This document shows positions 8,241 to 16,695 of a stretch of DNA of 64,000 bases, in pieces. The translations under genes were made by a program, and so were the position numbers. Source of the DNA: Streptomyces caatingaensis (GTDB lineage: Bacteria; Actinomycetota; Actinomycetes; Streptomycetales; Streptomycetaceae); the NCBI RefSeq assembly GCF_001187435.1, contig NZ_LFXA01000002.1, positions 558,001 to 622,000 on the forward strand, written 5' to 3'. Under the pieces are notes generated by a model that was not told the origin of the DNA, ran no database searches, and saw only the letters and a list, made by a program, of their open reading frames with translations. How positions within the stretch are numbered: position 1 is the stretch's first letter; every line of letters begins with the position of its first letter.

Positions 8241-8431
8241 GAAGCTGGCGCAAAAGCTCATACAGCCAAGCCGGCGGGGGCTGCGTAGAAGTCCCCGCCC
8301 GGAAGATTCCCGGCCTCGTACCGGTCCGCGACTCGAAAGACATCGGTCGCAAGCCCATAGCCTTCACGGAAGCCTCCTGGGGCGGCTTCGTGGCCGCCGT
8401 CGCCGTGCCGGAGGGCCCCCTGACCCCCTGA
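8213..8431 (+). CDS. DUF397 domain-containing small protein
   Basis: A 72-residue DUF397 protein. The family consensus W-R-K-S-S-Y-S...G-G-x-C-V-E-V is visible at residues 12-27, followed by VPVRDSKD and the C-terminal W-G-G-F-V motif (about 56-60). These proteins act as partners of the adjacent XRE-DUF5753 regulator and affect development or antibiotic production in Streptomyces. The gene overlaps the regulator's 3' end by 28 bp, so translation is probably coupled. Confidence 0.9.
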   Translation: MSVQRDLSIGSWRKSSYSQAGGGCVEVPARKIPGLVPVRDSKDIGRKPIAFTEASWGGFVAAVAVPEGPLTP

Positions 8432-8475
8432 TCGGGTCGCCTTCCCCGGAGCCGCCACCCCTTACCGTGTGACGC

Positions 8476-8847
8476 ATGCACAACAGCGCCACCACCCGTG
8501 ACAGAATCCGCTCCTTCGCGCTCTCCCTCCCCGGCGCCGTCGAGGAGTTCCCCTGGGGCGACCGCCCCGTCGTCAAGGTCAACAAGAAGATCTTCGTCTT
8601 CCTGGGGGACGAGGGCATCTCGGTCAAGCTCGCGGATGACGAGGCCCGCGGTCACGCCCTCGCCGTGCCGGGTGCCGCGCCCACGCGGTACGGGCTCGGG
8701 CGGCACGGCTGGGTGTCCGTGCCGCTGGGCACGGGCGACACCCCCGTGGAGCTGCTCTGCGACTGGGTCGAGGAGAGCTACCGCACGATCGCCCCCAGGG
8801 GACTGGTCGCGGTGCTGGACGGCGGGCCGTCAAATCCCGCGGGCTGA
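8476..8847 (+). CDS. MmcQ/YjbR family DNA-binding-like protein
   Basis: A 123-residue protein of the MmcQ/YjbR family (CyaY-like fold). The typical opening LSLPGAVEEFPWGDRPVVKV and the segment KIFVFLGDEGISVKL are present. A C-terminal block runs WVSVPLG...ELLCDWVEESYRTIAP. The biochemical role of the family is not settled. TACCGT at 8463-8468 lies 7 nt before the ATG without a Shine-Dalgarno, consistent with leaderless transcription. Confidence 0.85.
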   Translation: MHNSATTRDRIRSFALSLPGAVEEFPWGDRPVVKVNKKIFVFLGDEGISVKLADDEARGHALAVPGAAPTRYGLGRHGWVSVPLGTGDTPVELLCDWVEESYRTIAPRGLVAVLDGGPSNPAG

Positions 8848-8921
8848 GCGGGGCTTGTGGAAACTGGAACGTGTTCTTAGCATCGCGGGTGTCGCAGCGG
8901 CCTTGTCACACAGGGGTGACC

Positions 8922-10091
8922 ATGGGGAACAGCGGGGCCGGCGGGCCGCTCACGGGGCTGCGTGTCGTCGAACTGGCCGGCATCGGGCCCGGCCCGTTCG
9001 CCGCGATGCTCCTCGGCGACCTGGGGGCGGACGTCGTGCGGGTGGACCGGCCCGGGGGGCCGGGGCTGGGGATCGAGCCGCGTCACGACCTCACCAACCG
9101 CAACAAGCGCTCCGTCCTCGTGGACCTCAAGGCGGACGGCGGCCCGCAGACCGTCCTCGACCTGGCCGCGCGGGCGGACGTGCTCCTGGAGGGCTACCGG
9201 CCCGGAGTCGCCGAGCGGCTCGGGGTCGGGCCCGAGGCGTGTCTGGAGCGCAACCCCCGCCTGGTGTACGGCCGGATGACCGGCTGGGGGCAGGAGGGTC
9301 CGCTGGCCGGGACCGCCGGGCACGACATCGGTTACATCGCCGTCACCGGCGCGCTCGGCCTCGCGGGGGCGGCCGACGGCCCGCCGTACGCCCCCGCGAA
9401 CCTGCTGGGCGACTACGCGGGCGGCTCCCTCTACCTCGTCACCGGGGTCCTGGCCGCCCTGTGGCACGCCCGGGCCACGGGCCGGGGGCAGGTGGTCGAC
9501 GCGGCGATCGTCGACGGCACCGCGCACCTGACGGCGATGCTCCACGGCATGCTGGCGGCCGGGAGCTGGCAGGACCGGCGCGGGTCCAACCTGCTGGACG
9601 GAGGGGCGCCGTTCTACGGCACGTACGCCACCGCCGACGGCGGGCACATGGCCGTCGGGGCCCTGGAGCCGCGCTTCTACGCCGAGTTCGCGCGGCTGCT
9701 GGGGCTGCCGGAGGAGGCGGCCGCCGCGCGGGAGGACCCCGCCCGCTGGGAGGGGCTGCGGGCCGCCGTCGCGGACCGCTTCCGCCGGCGCACCCGCGCC
9801 GAGTGGACGGAGGTGTTCGAGGGTTCGGACGCCTGTGTGGCGCCCGTGCTGTCGCTCCGCGAGGCCCCGGATCACCCGCACCTCGCCGCCCGCGCCACCT
9901 TCACCCGCCACGACGGCACCGTCCAGCCCGCTCCCGCGCCGCGCTTCTCCGCCACCCCGGCGGGCGTGCGGCGGCCGCCCGCGAGGCCGGGAGCGCACAC
10001 GGCGGAGGTGGCCCGCGACTGGGACGTGCCCCGCCTCGGCGACCACCAGGACGGCGATCACACGGACGACCAGAAAGGGCCCCGGTCATGA
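8922..10091 (+). CDS. CaiB/BaiF family alpha-methylacyl-CoA racemase
   Basis: A 389-residue class III CoA-transferase-fold enzyme. The motifs match alpha-methylacyl-CoA racemases rather than CoA-transferases: the general-base His in GHDIGYIAVTGALG (about residue 132), the Asp in ANLLGDYAGGS (about 162), and the GGAPFYGTYATADGGHMAVGALEP block. The reaction inverts the 2-methyl centre of branched acyl-CoA, so that (S)-specific acyl-CoA dehydrogenases can act. It is the first gene of a catabolic run and overlaps the next gene by 4 bp (ATGA). The ATG at 8922 follows GGGGTG. The C-terminal 60 residues are low-complexity. Confidence 0.88.
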   Translation: MGNSGAGGPLTGLRVVELAGIGPGPFAAMLLGDLGADVVRVDRPGGPGLGIEPRHDLTNRNKRSVLVDLKADGGPQTVLDLAARADVLLEGYRPGVAERLGVGPEACLERNPRLVYGRMTGWGQEGPLAGTAGHDIGYIAVTGALGLAGAADGPPYAPANLLGDYAGGSLYLVTGVLAALWHARATGRGQVVDAAIVDGTAHLTAMLHGMLAAGSWQDRRGSNLLDGGAPFYGTYATADGGHMAVGALEPRFYAEFARLLGLPEEAAAAREDPARWEGLRAAVADRFRRRTRAEWTEVFEGSDACVAPVLSLREAPDHPHLAARATFTRHDGTVQPAPAPRFSATPAGVRRPPARPGAHTAEVARDWDVPRLGDHQDGDHTDDQKGPRS

Positions 10092-11230
10092 GGCGTCAGC
10101 TCTTCGACGACGGTCACGAAGCCTTCCGGGCGACCGTGCGGACGTTCCTGGAGCGGGAGTTCGTCCCGCACCGCGAGCAGTGGGAGCGGGACGGGGTCGT
10201 CTCGCGCGAGGCGTGGCGGGCCGCCGGCCGGCAGGGACTGCTCGGCCTGGCCGTGCCCGGGGAGTACGGCGGCGGGGGCACCACCGACTACCGCCACGCC
10301 GCCGTCCTGGCCGAGGAGTTCGCCCGGGCGGGCGCGTCCGGGTTCGCCGTCCCGCTGCACAACGACATCATCGGCCCGTACCTCACCTCCCTGGCGACCG
10401 AGGAGCAGAAGCGGCGCTGGCTGCCCGGCTTCTGCGACGGCGGGACGGTCTGCGCCGTCGCCATGACCGAACCGGGCGCGGGCTCGGACCTCCAGGGCAT
10501 CCGGACGTCCGCCGCCGACAAGGGCGACCACTGGGTCCTCAACGGCTCCAAGACGTTCATCTCCAACGGCATCCTCGCCGACCTGGTGATCGTCGTCGCC
10601 CGGACCACCCCGGAGGGCGGGGCCAAGGGGCTGAGCCTGTTCGTCGTCGAGCGCGGTGCCGAGGGGTTCGAGCGCGGCCGCAACCTCGTCAAGATCGGGC
10701 AGAAGGCCCAGGACACCGCCGAGCTGTTCTTCCACGACGTCCGCGTGCCCAAGGAGAACCTGCTGGGCGACCTGCACGGCGCGTTCGGGCACCTGATGGC
10801 CAACCTGCCCCAGGAGCGGCTGACCATCGCGGTGGGCGCGGCCGCCGCGGCCGAACACCTGCTCGCGGAGACCCGGCGCTACGTCAAGGAGCGCGAGGCG
10901 TTCGGCGGGCCGATCGCGCGCTTCCAGCACATCCGCTTCGAGATCGCCGAGATGGCCACGGAGTGCGCGGTCACCCGGACGTTCGTCGACCGCTGCGTCG
11001 TCGACCACAACGCCGGCGAACTCGACGCCGTCCACGCCTCGATGGCCAAGTGGTGGGCCACCGAGCTGTTCAAGCGGGTGGCCGACCGCTGTCTGCAACT
11101 GCACGGGGGGTACGGGTACATGGCCGAGTACCCGGTCGCCCGGGCGTTCACCGACGGCCGGGTCCAGACGATCTACGGTGGCACGACCGAGATCATGAAG
11201 GAGATCATCGGCCGTGCCCTGCTGGCCTGA
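10088..11230 (+). CDS. Acyl-CoA dehydrogenase
   Basis: A 380-residue FAD-dependent acyl-CoA dehydrogenase that introduces the alpha-beta double bond of acyl-CoA. Signatures are AMTEPGAGSDLQGIRT, WVLNGSKTFISNG, and the C-terminal RVQTIYGGTTEIMKEII. The YEG glutamate that is the base in medium-chain enzymes is Gly here. The likely base is E243 in LPQERL, the position used by long-chain and isovaleryl types. Its start overlaps the racemase stop (ATGA), so both are translated together, consistent with branched or long-chain acyl substrates. Confidence 0.92.
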   Translation: MRRQLFDDGHEAFRATVRTFLEREFVPHREQWERDGVVSREAWRAAGRQGLLGLAVPGEYGGGGTTDYRHAAVLAEEFARAGASGFAVPLHNDIIGPYLTSLATEEQKRRWLPGFCDGGTVCAVAMTEPGAGSDLQGIRTSAADKGDHWVLNGSKTFISNGILADLVIVVARTTPEGGAKGLSLFVVERGAEGFERGRNLVKIGQKAQDTAELFFHDVRVPKENLLGDLHGAFGHLMANLPQERLTIAVGAAAAAEHLLAETRRYVKEREAFGGPIARFQHIRFEIAEMATECAVTRTFVDRCVVDHNAGELDAVHASMAKWWATELFKRVADRCLQLHGGYGYMAEYPVARAFTDGRVQTIYGGTTEIMKEIIGRALLA

Positions 11231-11260
11231 CCCCCCCTCTTCACCAGGAAGGCTGCCGAG

Positions 11261-12475
11261 TTGAGCACCGAAGCGTACGTCTACGACGCCATCCGCACCC
11301 CGCGCGGGCGCGGCAAGGCGAACGGGTCCCTGCACGGGACCAAGCCCATCGACCTCGTCGTCGGACTGATCCACGAGCTGCTCCGCCGGTTCCCCGGGCT
11401 GGACCCGGCGGCGATCGACGACATCGTCCTCGGCGTCGTCAGCCCCGTCGGCGAGCAGGGCTCCGACATCGCGCGCATCGCCGCCGTCGCGGCCGGGCTC
11501 CCCGACACCGTCGCCGGCGTCCAGGAGAACCGCTTCTGTGCGTCGGGTCTGGAGGCGGTCAACCTGGCGGCCGCGAAGGTCCGTTCGGGCTGGGAGGACC
11601 TGGTGCTCGCCGGGGGCGTCGAGTCGATGTCGCGGGTGCCGATGGCGTCCGACGGCGGCGCGTGGTTCGGCGACCCCCTGACCAACTTCGCGACGGGCTT
11701 CGTCCCGCAGGGCATCGGGGCCGATCTCATCGCCACGCTCGGCGGGTTCGGCCGGCACGACGTCGACGTCTTCGCGGCGCGGTCGCAGGAGCGGGCGGCG
11801 GCGGCCTGGAAGGAGGGGCGCTTCGACCGCTCCGTCGTCCCGGTGCGGGACCGGGCCGGACTCGTCGTCCTCGACCGCGACGAGCACCTGCGGCCCGGGA
11901 CGACGCCCGAGACGCTGGCCTCGCTCAAGCCGTCGTTCGCGGCGATCGGGGAGGCGGGGGGCTTCGACGCGGTCGCGCTCCAGAAGTACCACTGGGTGGA
12001 GAGGATCGACCACGTGCACCACGCGGGGAACTCCTCCGGGATCGTGGACGGCGCGTCGCTCGTCGCGATCGGCAGCCGGGAGGTGGGGGAGCGGTACGGG
12101 CTCGTGCCGCGGGCCCGGATCGTCTCCGCCGCCGTCTCCGGCTCCGAGCCGACCATCATGCTCACCGGGCCGGCGCCGGCGACGCGCAAGGCGCTCGCGA
12201 AGGCGGGCCTGACCATCGACGACATCGACCTCGTCGAGGTCAACGAGGCGTTCGCGGCGGTGGTGCTGCGGTTCGTGGACGAGATGGGGGTGGACATGGA
12301 CCGCGTCAACGTGAACGGCGGCGCCATCGCGCTGGGGCATCCGCTGGGGGCGACCGGGGCGATGCTGCTCGGCACGGTGATCGACGAACTGGAGCGGACC
12401 GGCGGGCGGTTCGGGCTGGTCACGCTGTGCGTGGGCGGGGGGATGGGGGTGGCGACGGTCGTGGAGCGCGTGTAG
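11261..12475 (+). CDS. fadA: Acetyl-CoA C-acyltransferase (thiolase)
   Basis: A 404-residue thiolase that cleaves 3-ketoacyl-CoA to acetyl-CoA and a shortened acyl-CoA. The nucleophilic Cys is in [16 protein letters not shown] (about residue 92). The C-terminal catalytic motifs are [26 protein letters not shown] (His) and CVGGGMG (second Cys). The start is a TTG at 11261 preceded by AGGAAGG; the conserved N-terminus [18 protein letters not shown] begins directly after it, and no ATG or GTG fits. It pairs with the FadB-like protein downstream to form a beta-oxidation complex. Confidence 0.92.
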   Translation: MSTEAYVYDAIRTPRGRGKANGSLHGTKPIDLVVGLIHELLRRFPGLDPAAIDDIVLGVVSPVGEQGSDIARIAAVAAGLPDTVAGVQENRFCASGLEAVNLAAAKVRSGWEDLVLAGGVESMSRVPMASDGGAWFGDPLTNFATGFVPQGIGADLIATLGGFGRHDVDVFAARSQERAAAAWKEGRFDRSVVPVRDRAGLVVLDRDEHLRPGTTPETLASLKPSFAAIGEAGGFDAVALQKYHWVERIDHVHHAGNSSGIVDGASLVAIGSREVGERYGLVPRARIVSAAVSGSEPTIMLTGPAPATRKALAKAGLTIDDIDLVEVNEAFAAVVLRFVDEMGVDMDRVNVNGGAIALGHPLGATGAMLLGTVIDELERTGGRFGLVTLCVGGGMGVATVVERV

Positions 12476-12513
12476 TCGCCGGAGGCGGCGGTTTCCTCTC
12501 CCCGCCCCTCTGC

Positions 12514-12640
12514 CCCCAGAGGGGCACCCCCACTGTCACCGTTTCCCTGCGCTCCGCGCGGGGGCGACGCGGCTTCGCCGCAGGGTCCGGGCGGAGCCCG
12601 GCGGGAAGCGGTGAGACGGTGGTGCCCCCTCCGGGGGAGG
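12514..12640. repeat. Imperfect inverted-repeat (MITE-like) intergenic element
   Basis: The left arm 12514-12547 (CCCCAGAGGGGCACCCCC, then TCACCGTTTCCC) is matched by an inverted right arm at 12603-12639 (GGGAAGCGGTGA, then GGTGCCCCCTCCGGGG). The ~55 bp between carry further small palindromes such as GCGGCTTCGCCGC. The unit lies in the fadA-fadB gap. The CCCCAGAGGGG(G)CACCCCC arm recurs at 31776 and 62322. It contains no ORF and no transposase. Confidence 0.6.
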
Positions 12641-12687
12641 GTCCGGGGCCTCTCCCTCTCACCCACCACCTCACGGAGGACACGAGC

Positions 12688-14856
12688 ATGACCGGCACCA
12701 TCCGCTGGACCCAGGACGACACAGGCGTCGTCACCCTCACCCTCGACGACCCCCGCCAGTCCGCCAACACCATGAACCGGGACTTCCAGACGTCCCTGGC
12801 CGCCGTGGCCGACCGGCTCGTCGCCGAGCAGGAGGACATCCGGGGCGTCGTCATCACCTCCGCCAAGAAGACCTTCTTCGCCGGCGGCGATCTGCGGGAG
12901 CTGATCGCGATCCGCCCGGAGGACGCGGAGAGCGCGTTCACCGCCGTCGAGGCGCTCAAGCGCGACCTGCGCCGCATCGAGACCCTCGGCAAGCCCGTCG
13001 TCGCCGCGATCAACGGCTCCGCCCTCGGCGGCGGTTACGAGATCGCCCTCGCCTGCCACCACCGCGTGGCCCTCGACGCCGAGGGCTCGAAGATCGGCCT
13101 GCCCGAGGTCACCCTCGGACTGCTCCCGGGCGGGGGCGGCGTCACCCGCACCGTCCGCCTCCTCGGCGTCACCGACGCGCTGCTGAAGGTCCTCGTCCAG
13201 GGCACGCAGTACCCCCCGAGGGCCGCCCTGGAGGCCGGGCTCGTGCACGAGGTCGCCGGCACGCCGGACGAACTCCTCGTGAAGGCGCGTGCGTTCATCG
13301 ACGCCCACCCCGTGTCCCGGCAGCCCTGGGACACGGAGGGCTACCGGATGCCGGGCGGCACCCCCTCCCATCCCGCGCTCGCGGCCAGCCTCCCCGCCTT
13401 CCCGGCCACGGTGCGCAAGCAGACCGCGGGCGCCCCCTACCCCGCGCCGCGCGCCGTGCTCGCCGCCGCCGTCGAGGGCGCGTCGCTCGACTTCGAGACC
13501 GCGTCGACGGTCGAGTCGCGGTACTTCATCGAGCTGGCGACGGGGCAGACCGCCAAGAACATGATCCAGGGCTTCTTCTTCGACCTCCAGGCCGTCAACG
13601 CCGGCCGCAGCCGGCCCTCCGGGCACGCGCCGCGCACCGTGCGCAAGGTGGCGGTCCTCGGCGCCGGCATGATGGGCGCCGGCATCGCGTACGCCTGCGC
13701 CAAGGCGGGCATCGAGGTCGTCCTCAAGGACGTCTCGGACGAGAACGCCCGCAAGGGCAAGGAGTATTCGGCGGGACTGCTCGCCAAGGCGCTGGCCAAG
13801 GGACGGACGACCGAGGCCCGGCGGGACGAACTCCTCGCCCGCATCACGCCCACCGCCGACCTCGCCGACCTCGCCGGCTGCGACGCCGTCATCGAGGCGG
13901 TCTTCGAGGACCCTGAGCTCAAGCAGCGGGTGTTCCAGGAGGTCCAGCACGTCGTGGCGCCGGACGCGCTGCTCTGCTCCAACACCTCCACCCTCCCCAT
14001 CACCCTGCTCGCCGAGGGCGTCGAACGGCCCGACGGCTTCGTCGGCCTGCACTTCTTCTCGCCCGTCGACAAGATGCCGCTGGTGGAGATCATCAAGGGG
14101 GAGCGGACGGGGGACGAGGCCCTGGCCCGCGCCTTCGACCTGGTGCGGCAGATCCGCAAGACGCCCATCGTCGTCAACGACTCCCGCGGCTTCTTCACCT
14201 CGCGGGTCATCGGCCGCTTCATCACCGAGGGCGTCGCGATGGTCGGCGAGGGCATCCCCGCCGCGTCCGTCGAACAGGCCGCCGCGCAGGCCGGATACCC
14301 GGCCAAGGTGCTCTCGCTCATGGACGAGCTCACCCTCACCCTCCCCCGGAAGATCCGCGAGGAGACCCGGCGCGCCACCGAGGCGGCCGGCGGCACCTGG
14401 ACCCCGCACCCCGCGGACGCCGTGATCGACCGCATGGTCGAGGAGTTCGGCCGCACGGGCCGCAGCGGCGGCGCGGGCTTCTACGACTACGTGGACGGCG
14501 AGCGGGCCGGGCTCTGGCCGGGGCTGGCGGAGCACTTCGGCAAGCGACTCGCCCCCGGCGAGATCCCGTTCGAGGACCTGAAGGAGCGCATGCTCTTCGT
14601 CGAGGCGCTGGACACGGTGCGCTGCCTGGAGGAGGGCGTCCTCACCTCCGTCGCCGACGCCAACGTCGGCTCCCTGCTGGGCATCGGCTTCCCCGGCTGG
14701 ACCGGCGGCGCCCTCCAGTACATCAACGGCTACACCGGCGGCCCCGCCGGCTTCCTCGCCCGCGCGGAGGAGCTGCGGGCGGCGTACGGCGAGCGGTTCG
14801 AGCCGTCCCCGCTGCTGCGGGAGAAGGCGGCGAAGGGGGAACCCTTCCTGGACTAG
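12688..14856 (+). CDS. fadB: 3-hydroxyacyl-CoA dehydrogenase / enoyl-CoA hydratase fusion (FadB/FadJ-like)
   Basis: A 722-residue multifunctional beta-oxidation enzyme. The N-terminal crotonase domain (about 1-190) has the oxyanion-hole motifs FFAGGDLREL and GSALGGGYEIALAC and the LPEVTLGLLPGGGGVTR signature with its catalytic Glu. The NAD-binding 3-hydroxyacyl-CoA dehydrogenase domain starts near residue 315 (VAVLGAGMMGAGIAY). The His of the dehydrogenase is in GLHFFSPVDKMPLVEI and the helical C-domain follows (VVNDSRGFFTSRVI). It hydrates enoyl-CoA and oxidises the product to the 3-keto form for the upstream thiolase. A good ACGGAGGA site precedes the ATG. Confidence 0.93.
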   Translation: MTGTIRWTQDDTGVVTLTLDDPRQSANTMNRDFQTSLAAVADRLVAEQEDIRGVVITSAKKTFFAGGDLRELIAIRPEDAESAFTAVEALKRDLRRIETLGKPVVAAINGSALGGGYEIALACHHRVALDAEGSKIGLPEVTLGLLPGGGGVTRTVRLLGVTDALLKVLVQGTQYPPRAALEAGLVHEVAGTPDELLVKARAFIDAHPVSRQPWDTEGYRMPGGTPSHPALAASLPAFPATVRKQTAGAPYPAPRAVLAAAVEGASLDFETASTVESRYFIELATGQTAKNMIQGFFFDLQAVNAGRSRPSGHAPRTVRKVAVLGAGMMGAGIAYACAKAGIEVVLKDVSDENARKGKEYSAGLLAKALAKGRTTEARRDELLARITPTADLADLAGCDAVIEAVFEDPELKQRVFQEVQHVVAPDALLCSNTSTLPITLLAEGVERPDGFVGLHFFSPVDKMPLVEIIKGERTGDEALARAFDLVRQIRKTPIVVNDSRGFFTSRVIGRFITEGVAMVGEGIPAASVEQAAAQAGYPAKVLSLMDELTLTLPRKIREETRRATEAAGGTWTPHPADAVIDRMVEEFGRTGRSGGAGFYDYVDGERAGLWPGLAEHFGKRLAPGEIPFEDLKERMLFVEALDTVRCLEEGVLTSVADANVGSLLGIGFPGWTGGALQYINGYTGGPAGFLARAEELRAAYGERFEPSPLLREKAAKGEPFLD

Positions 14857-15033
14857 GGCCGCTTCGGGGCCGGGGGCGGGGCTTCCGGCTCCGGGGCGGG
14901 GCCCGGACGGGCGGAGGCCCGGCCCGGGACGGACTGGACCTGTCCCTGAGCGGACCGGGATCCGGTCCCGAACGCACCGGGCCCAGGCCCCGAACGGCCC
15001 GTGGGCCGGGGCGCGCCCGTCCCGTCCGGCGGG

Positions 15034-15960
15034 TCAGCGCACCAGGTCCCCCGGGTCCGTGTTCGCCCCGCACAGCACGACCGCCACGCGCTCGCCGGGA
15101 GCGGGGCGGTAGGCGGCGAGCCCGGCCAGGGCGGTGGCACCGGCGGGTTCGACGGCGATGCGGTGGCCGGTCCAGAGCCGGCGGCGGGCCCGGACGATCT
15201 CGGCGTCCGGTACCAGGACATGGCGTACGTCGCCCTGCCCGGCCGCGGCCAGGGCCACGGCGGAGACCTGCCGCGCGCCGAGGGCGTCGGCCGCGACCGA
15301 GTCCACCGGGACGGGGACCGGACGGCCGGCCTCCACCGCGGCGTGGAGCGCGCGGGAGCCCTCCGGCTCGACCGCCACGGTGCGGACGCCGTGCTCGCGC
15401 GCGGCCGTGGCCACCCCGGCGAACAGGCCGCCGCCGCCCACCGCGACGATCACCGTGTCCAGCCCGGGGAACCCGGCGCGGATCTCGTCCAGCAGCGTCC
15501 CGGCCCCGGCGGCGATCAGCGGGTGGTCGTACGCGTGGGAGGCCAGCGCGCCGGTCGCCGCGGCGAACTCCGCGCAGGCGGCCTGCGCTTCGGCGTACTC
15601 CGAGCCGGTCTGCCGCACGTCCGCGCCGAGGGCGCGCAGCCCCGCGACCTTCACCGCGGGGGCGGTGGCGGGCACGAACACCGTGGCGGGCACGCCCTCC
15701 TGCCGGGCCGCCCAGGCGCACGCGAGGCCCGCGTTCCCGCCGGAGGCGATGGTCACGCCCGTGTCGGGCAGGGCGCCCGCCTCGCGGTGCGCGCGGAGGA
15801 AGTTCTGTGCGCCGCGTGCCTTGAAGGAGCCCGTGAACTGGAGGAACTCCAACGCCAGCCGCACGTCCGGCAGATCGTGGGGCGCGAGGACGACCGGGCG
15901 GACGCGCCCGGCGATCCGGCGCGCCGCGGTCGTGACGTCGGCGTACGTGAGCTGGTCCAC
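15034..15960 (-). CDS. PLP-dependent threonine/serine dehydratase-like enzyme
   Basis: A 308-residue fold-type II PLP enzyme. The Schiff-base lysine is K47 in TGSFKARGA. The phosphate-binding and cofactor loops are IASGGNAGLACA (about 78-89) and AVGGGGLFAGVAT (about 175-187), and the C-terminal CGANTD is also typical. It most likely deaminates threonine or serine to a 2-keto acid. It lacks a C-terminal ACT domain, so it is the catabolic or short type; racemase activity is an alternative. The GTG start at 15960 follows GGGAG. It is divergent from a TetR gene with operator-like repeats between them. Confidence 0.85.
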   Translation of the reverse strand: MDQLTYADVTTAARRIAGRVRPVVLAPHDLPDVRLALEFLQFTGSFKARGAQNFLRAHREAGALPDTGVTIASGGNAGLACAWAARQEGVPATVFVPATAPAVKVAGLRALGADVRQTGSEYAEAQAACAEFAAATGALASHAYDHPLIAAGAGTLLDEIRAGFPGLDTVIVAVGGGGLFAGVATAAREHGVRTVAVEPEGSRALHAAVEAGRPVPVPVDSVAADALGARQVSAVALAAAGQGDVRHVLVPDAEIVRARRRLWTGHRIAVEPAGATALAGLAAYRPAPGERVAVVLCGANTDPGDLVR

Positions 15961-15983
15961 TGCGGTGCTCCCGGGACGAGGGT

Positions 15984-16010
15984 GATACAGCGTATCGAGT
16001 GTTCCGATAC
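15984..16010. promoter_or_regulatory. Probable operator of the divergent TetR/dehydratase promoters
   Basis: Two overlapping inverted repeats are visible: GATAC-AGC-GTATC at 15984-15996 and GTATCG-7 nt-CGATAC at 15992-16010, which share the central GTATC arm. They lie in the 72-bp gap between the dehydratase and the TetR gene and abut the TetR gene's -10 box. This placement suits autoregulation and repression of the dehydratase. Assignment to this TetR protein is an inference. Confidence 0.6.
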
Positions 16011-16019
16011 ACCGTACCG

Positions 16020-16025
16020 TACACT
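16020..16025 (+). promoter_or_regulatory. Putative -10 box of a leaderless TetR transcript
   Basis: TACACT lies 7 nt upstream of the ATG at 16033 and there is no Shine-Dalgarno, so transcription probably starts at or next to the start codon. Confidence 0.5.
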
Positions 16026-16032
16026 GGCCCGC

Positions 16033-16695
16033 ATGCCCCGACCCCCGGCCTCCCCGGACCCCGCGGTACCCGGTCGGATCGCCGCGGCCGCCCTCGCGAT
16101 CGTCGACGAACAGGGCCCCGGCGCCCTCAGCTTCCGCTCGCTCGCCGCGCGCCTCGGCGTCCCGCACGCCACGCTCCAGCGCCGCTGCACCGACCTGGCC
16201 GGGCTGCTCGACCTGGTCACCGACCACCTCGCCGCCGCCCTGCCCGAGATCCCGCCCGGCACGGACTGGGCGGCGGCCACCGAGGCCCGGTTCACGGCGC
16301 TGTACGAGGTGCTGACCGCCCACCCGGGACTGGTGGCCCTGCGCGGCAGCCGCCCCTGGCTCGGCCCCGAGCTGCTGAAGCGGCTGGTGGAACCGCAGCT
16401 GGCGGACAGCCTCGCGGCCGGGATGAGCCCGGCGGAGGCGATCGCCGCCTACCGGCGGATGTACCTGCTCACCCTGGGCAGCGCCACCTTCGTCGACCAC
16501 CGTGAGCCCGAGGCCGCCCGGGCGGTGACCCGGACCGCGCTGGCCGCGCTCGACCCCGCGGAGTTCCCGGTCCTGACCGGACACCTCGCCGAGATCGTCC
16601 CCGCCGTCACGGACCACGAGGTCTTCCACGGCGCGCTGCGCCAGCTCGTCCGCGCCGCGGACCCGGCGGGCGGCGGGGCCGTCAGCTCTTCGTGA
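16033..16695 (+). CDS. TetR family transcriptional regulator
   Basis: A 220-residue regulator. The N-terminal DNA-binding domain (about 15-60) carries the TetR helix-turn-helix LSFRSLAARLGVPHATLQRRCTDLAGLLDLV, and the rest is an all-helical ligand-binding domain (ALYEVLTAHPGLVAL..., MYLLTLGSATFVDH) like the TetR_C families. It is divergent from the PLP dehydratase with inverted repeats between, so it probably represses that gene and itself. The ligand is unknown. Its 3' end overlaps the convergent lipoprotein gene by 14 bp. Confidence 0.85.
   Translation: MPRPPASPDPAVPGRIAAAALAIVDEQGPGALSFRSLAARLGVPHATLQRRCTDLAGLLDLVTDHLAAALPEIPPGTDWAAATEARFTALYEVLTAHPGLVALRGSRPWLGPELLKRLVEPQLADSLAAGMSPAEAIAAYRRMYLLTLGSATFVDHREPEAARAVTRTALAALDPAEFPVLTGHLAEIVPAVTDHEVFHGALRQLVRAADPAGGGAVSSS

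Noticed and set aside
10058..14535. Long minus-strand ORFs (760 and 1084 codons) opposite the acyl-CoA genes
   Set aside because: Low-complexity Gly/Asp/Val/Arg translation without domains, mirror of GC-rich codons.
9835..14856. 1673-codon frame running from the racemase through FadB
   Set aside because: Only the part from 12688 is a real protein; upstream the frame is Arg/Pro-rich and opposite in phase to three recognised genes. No fusion protein.
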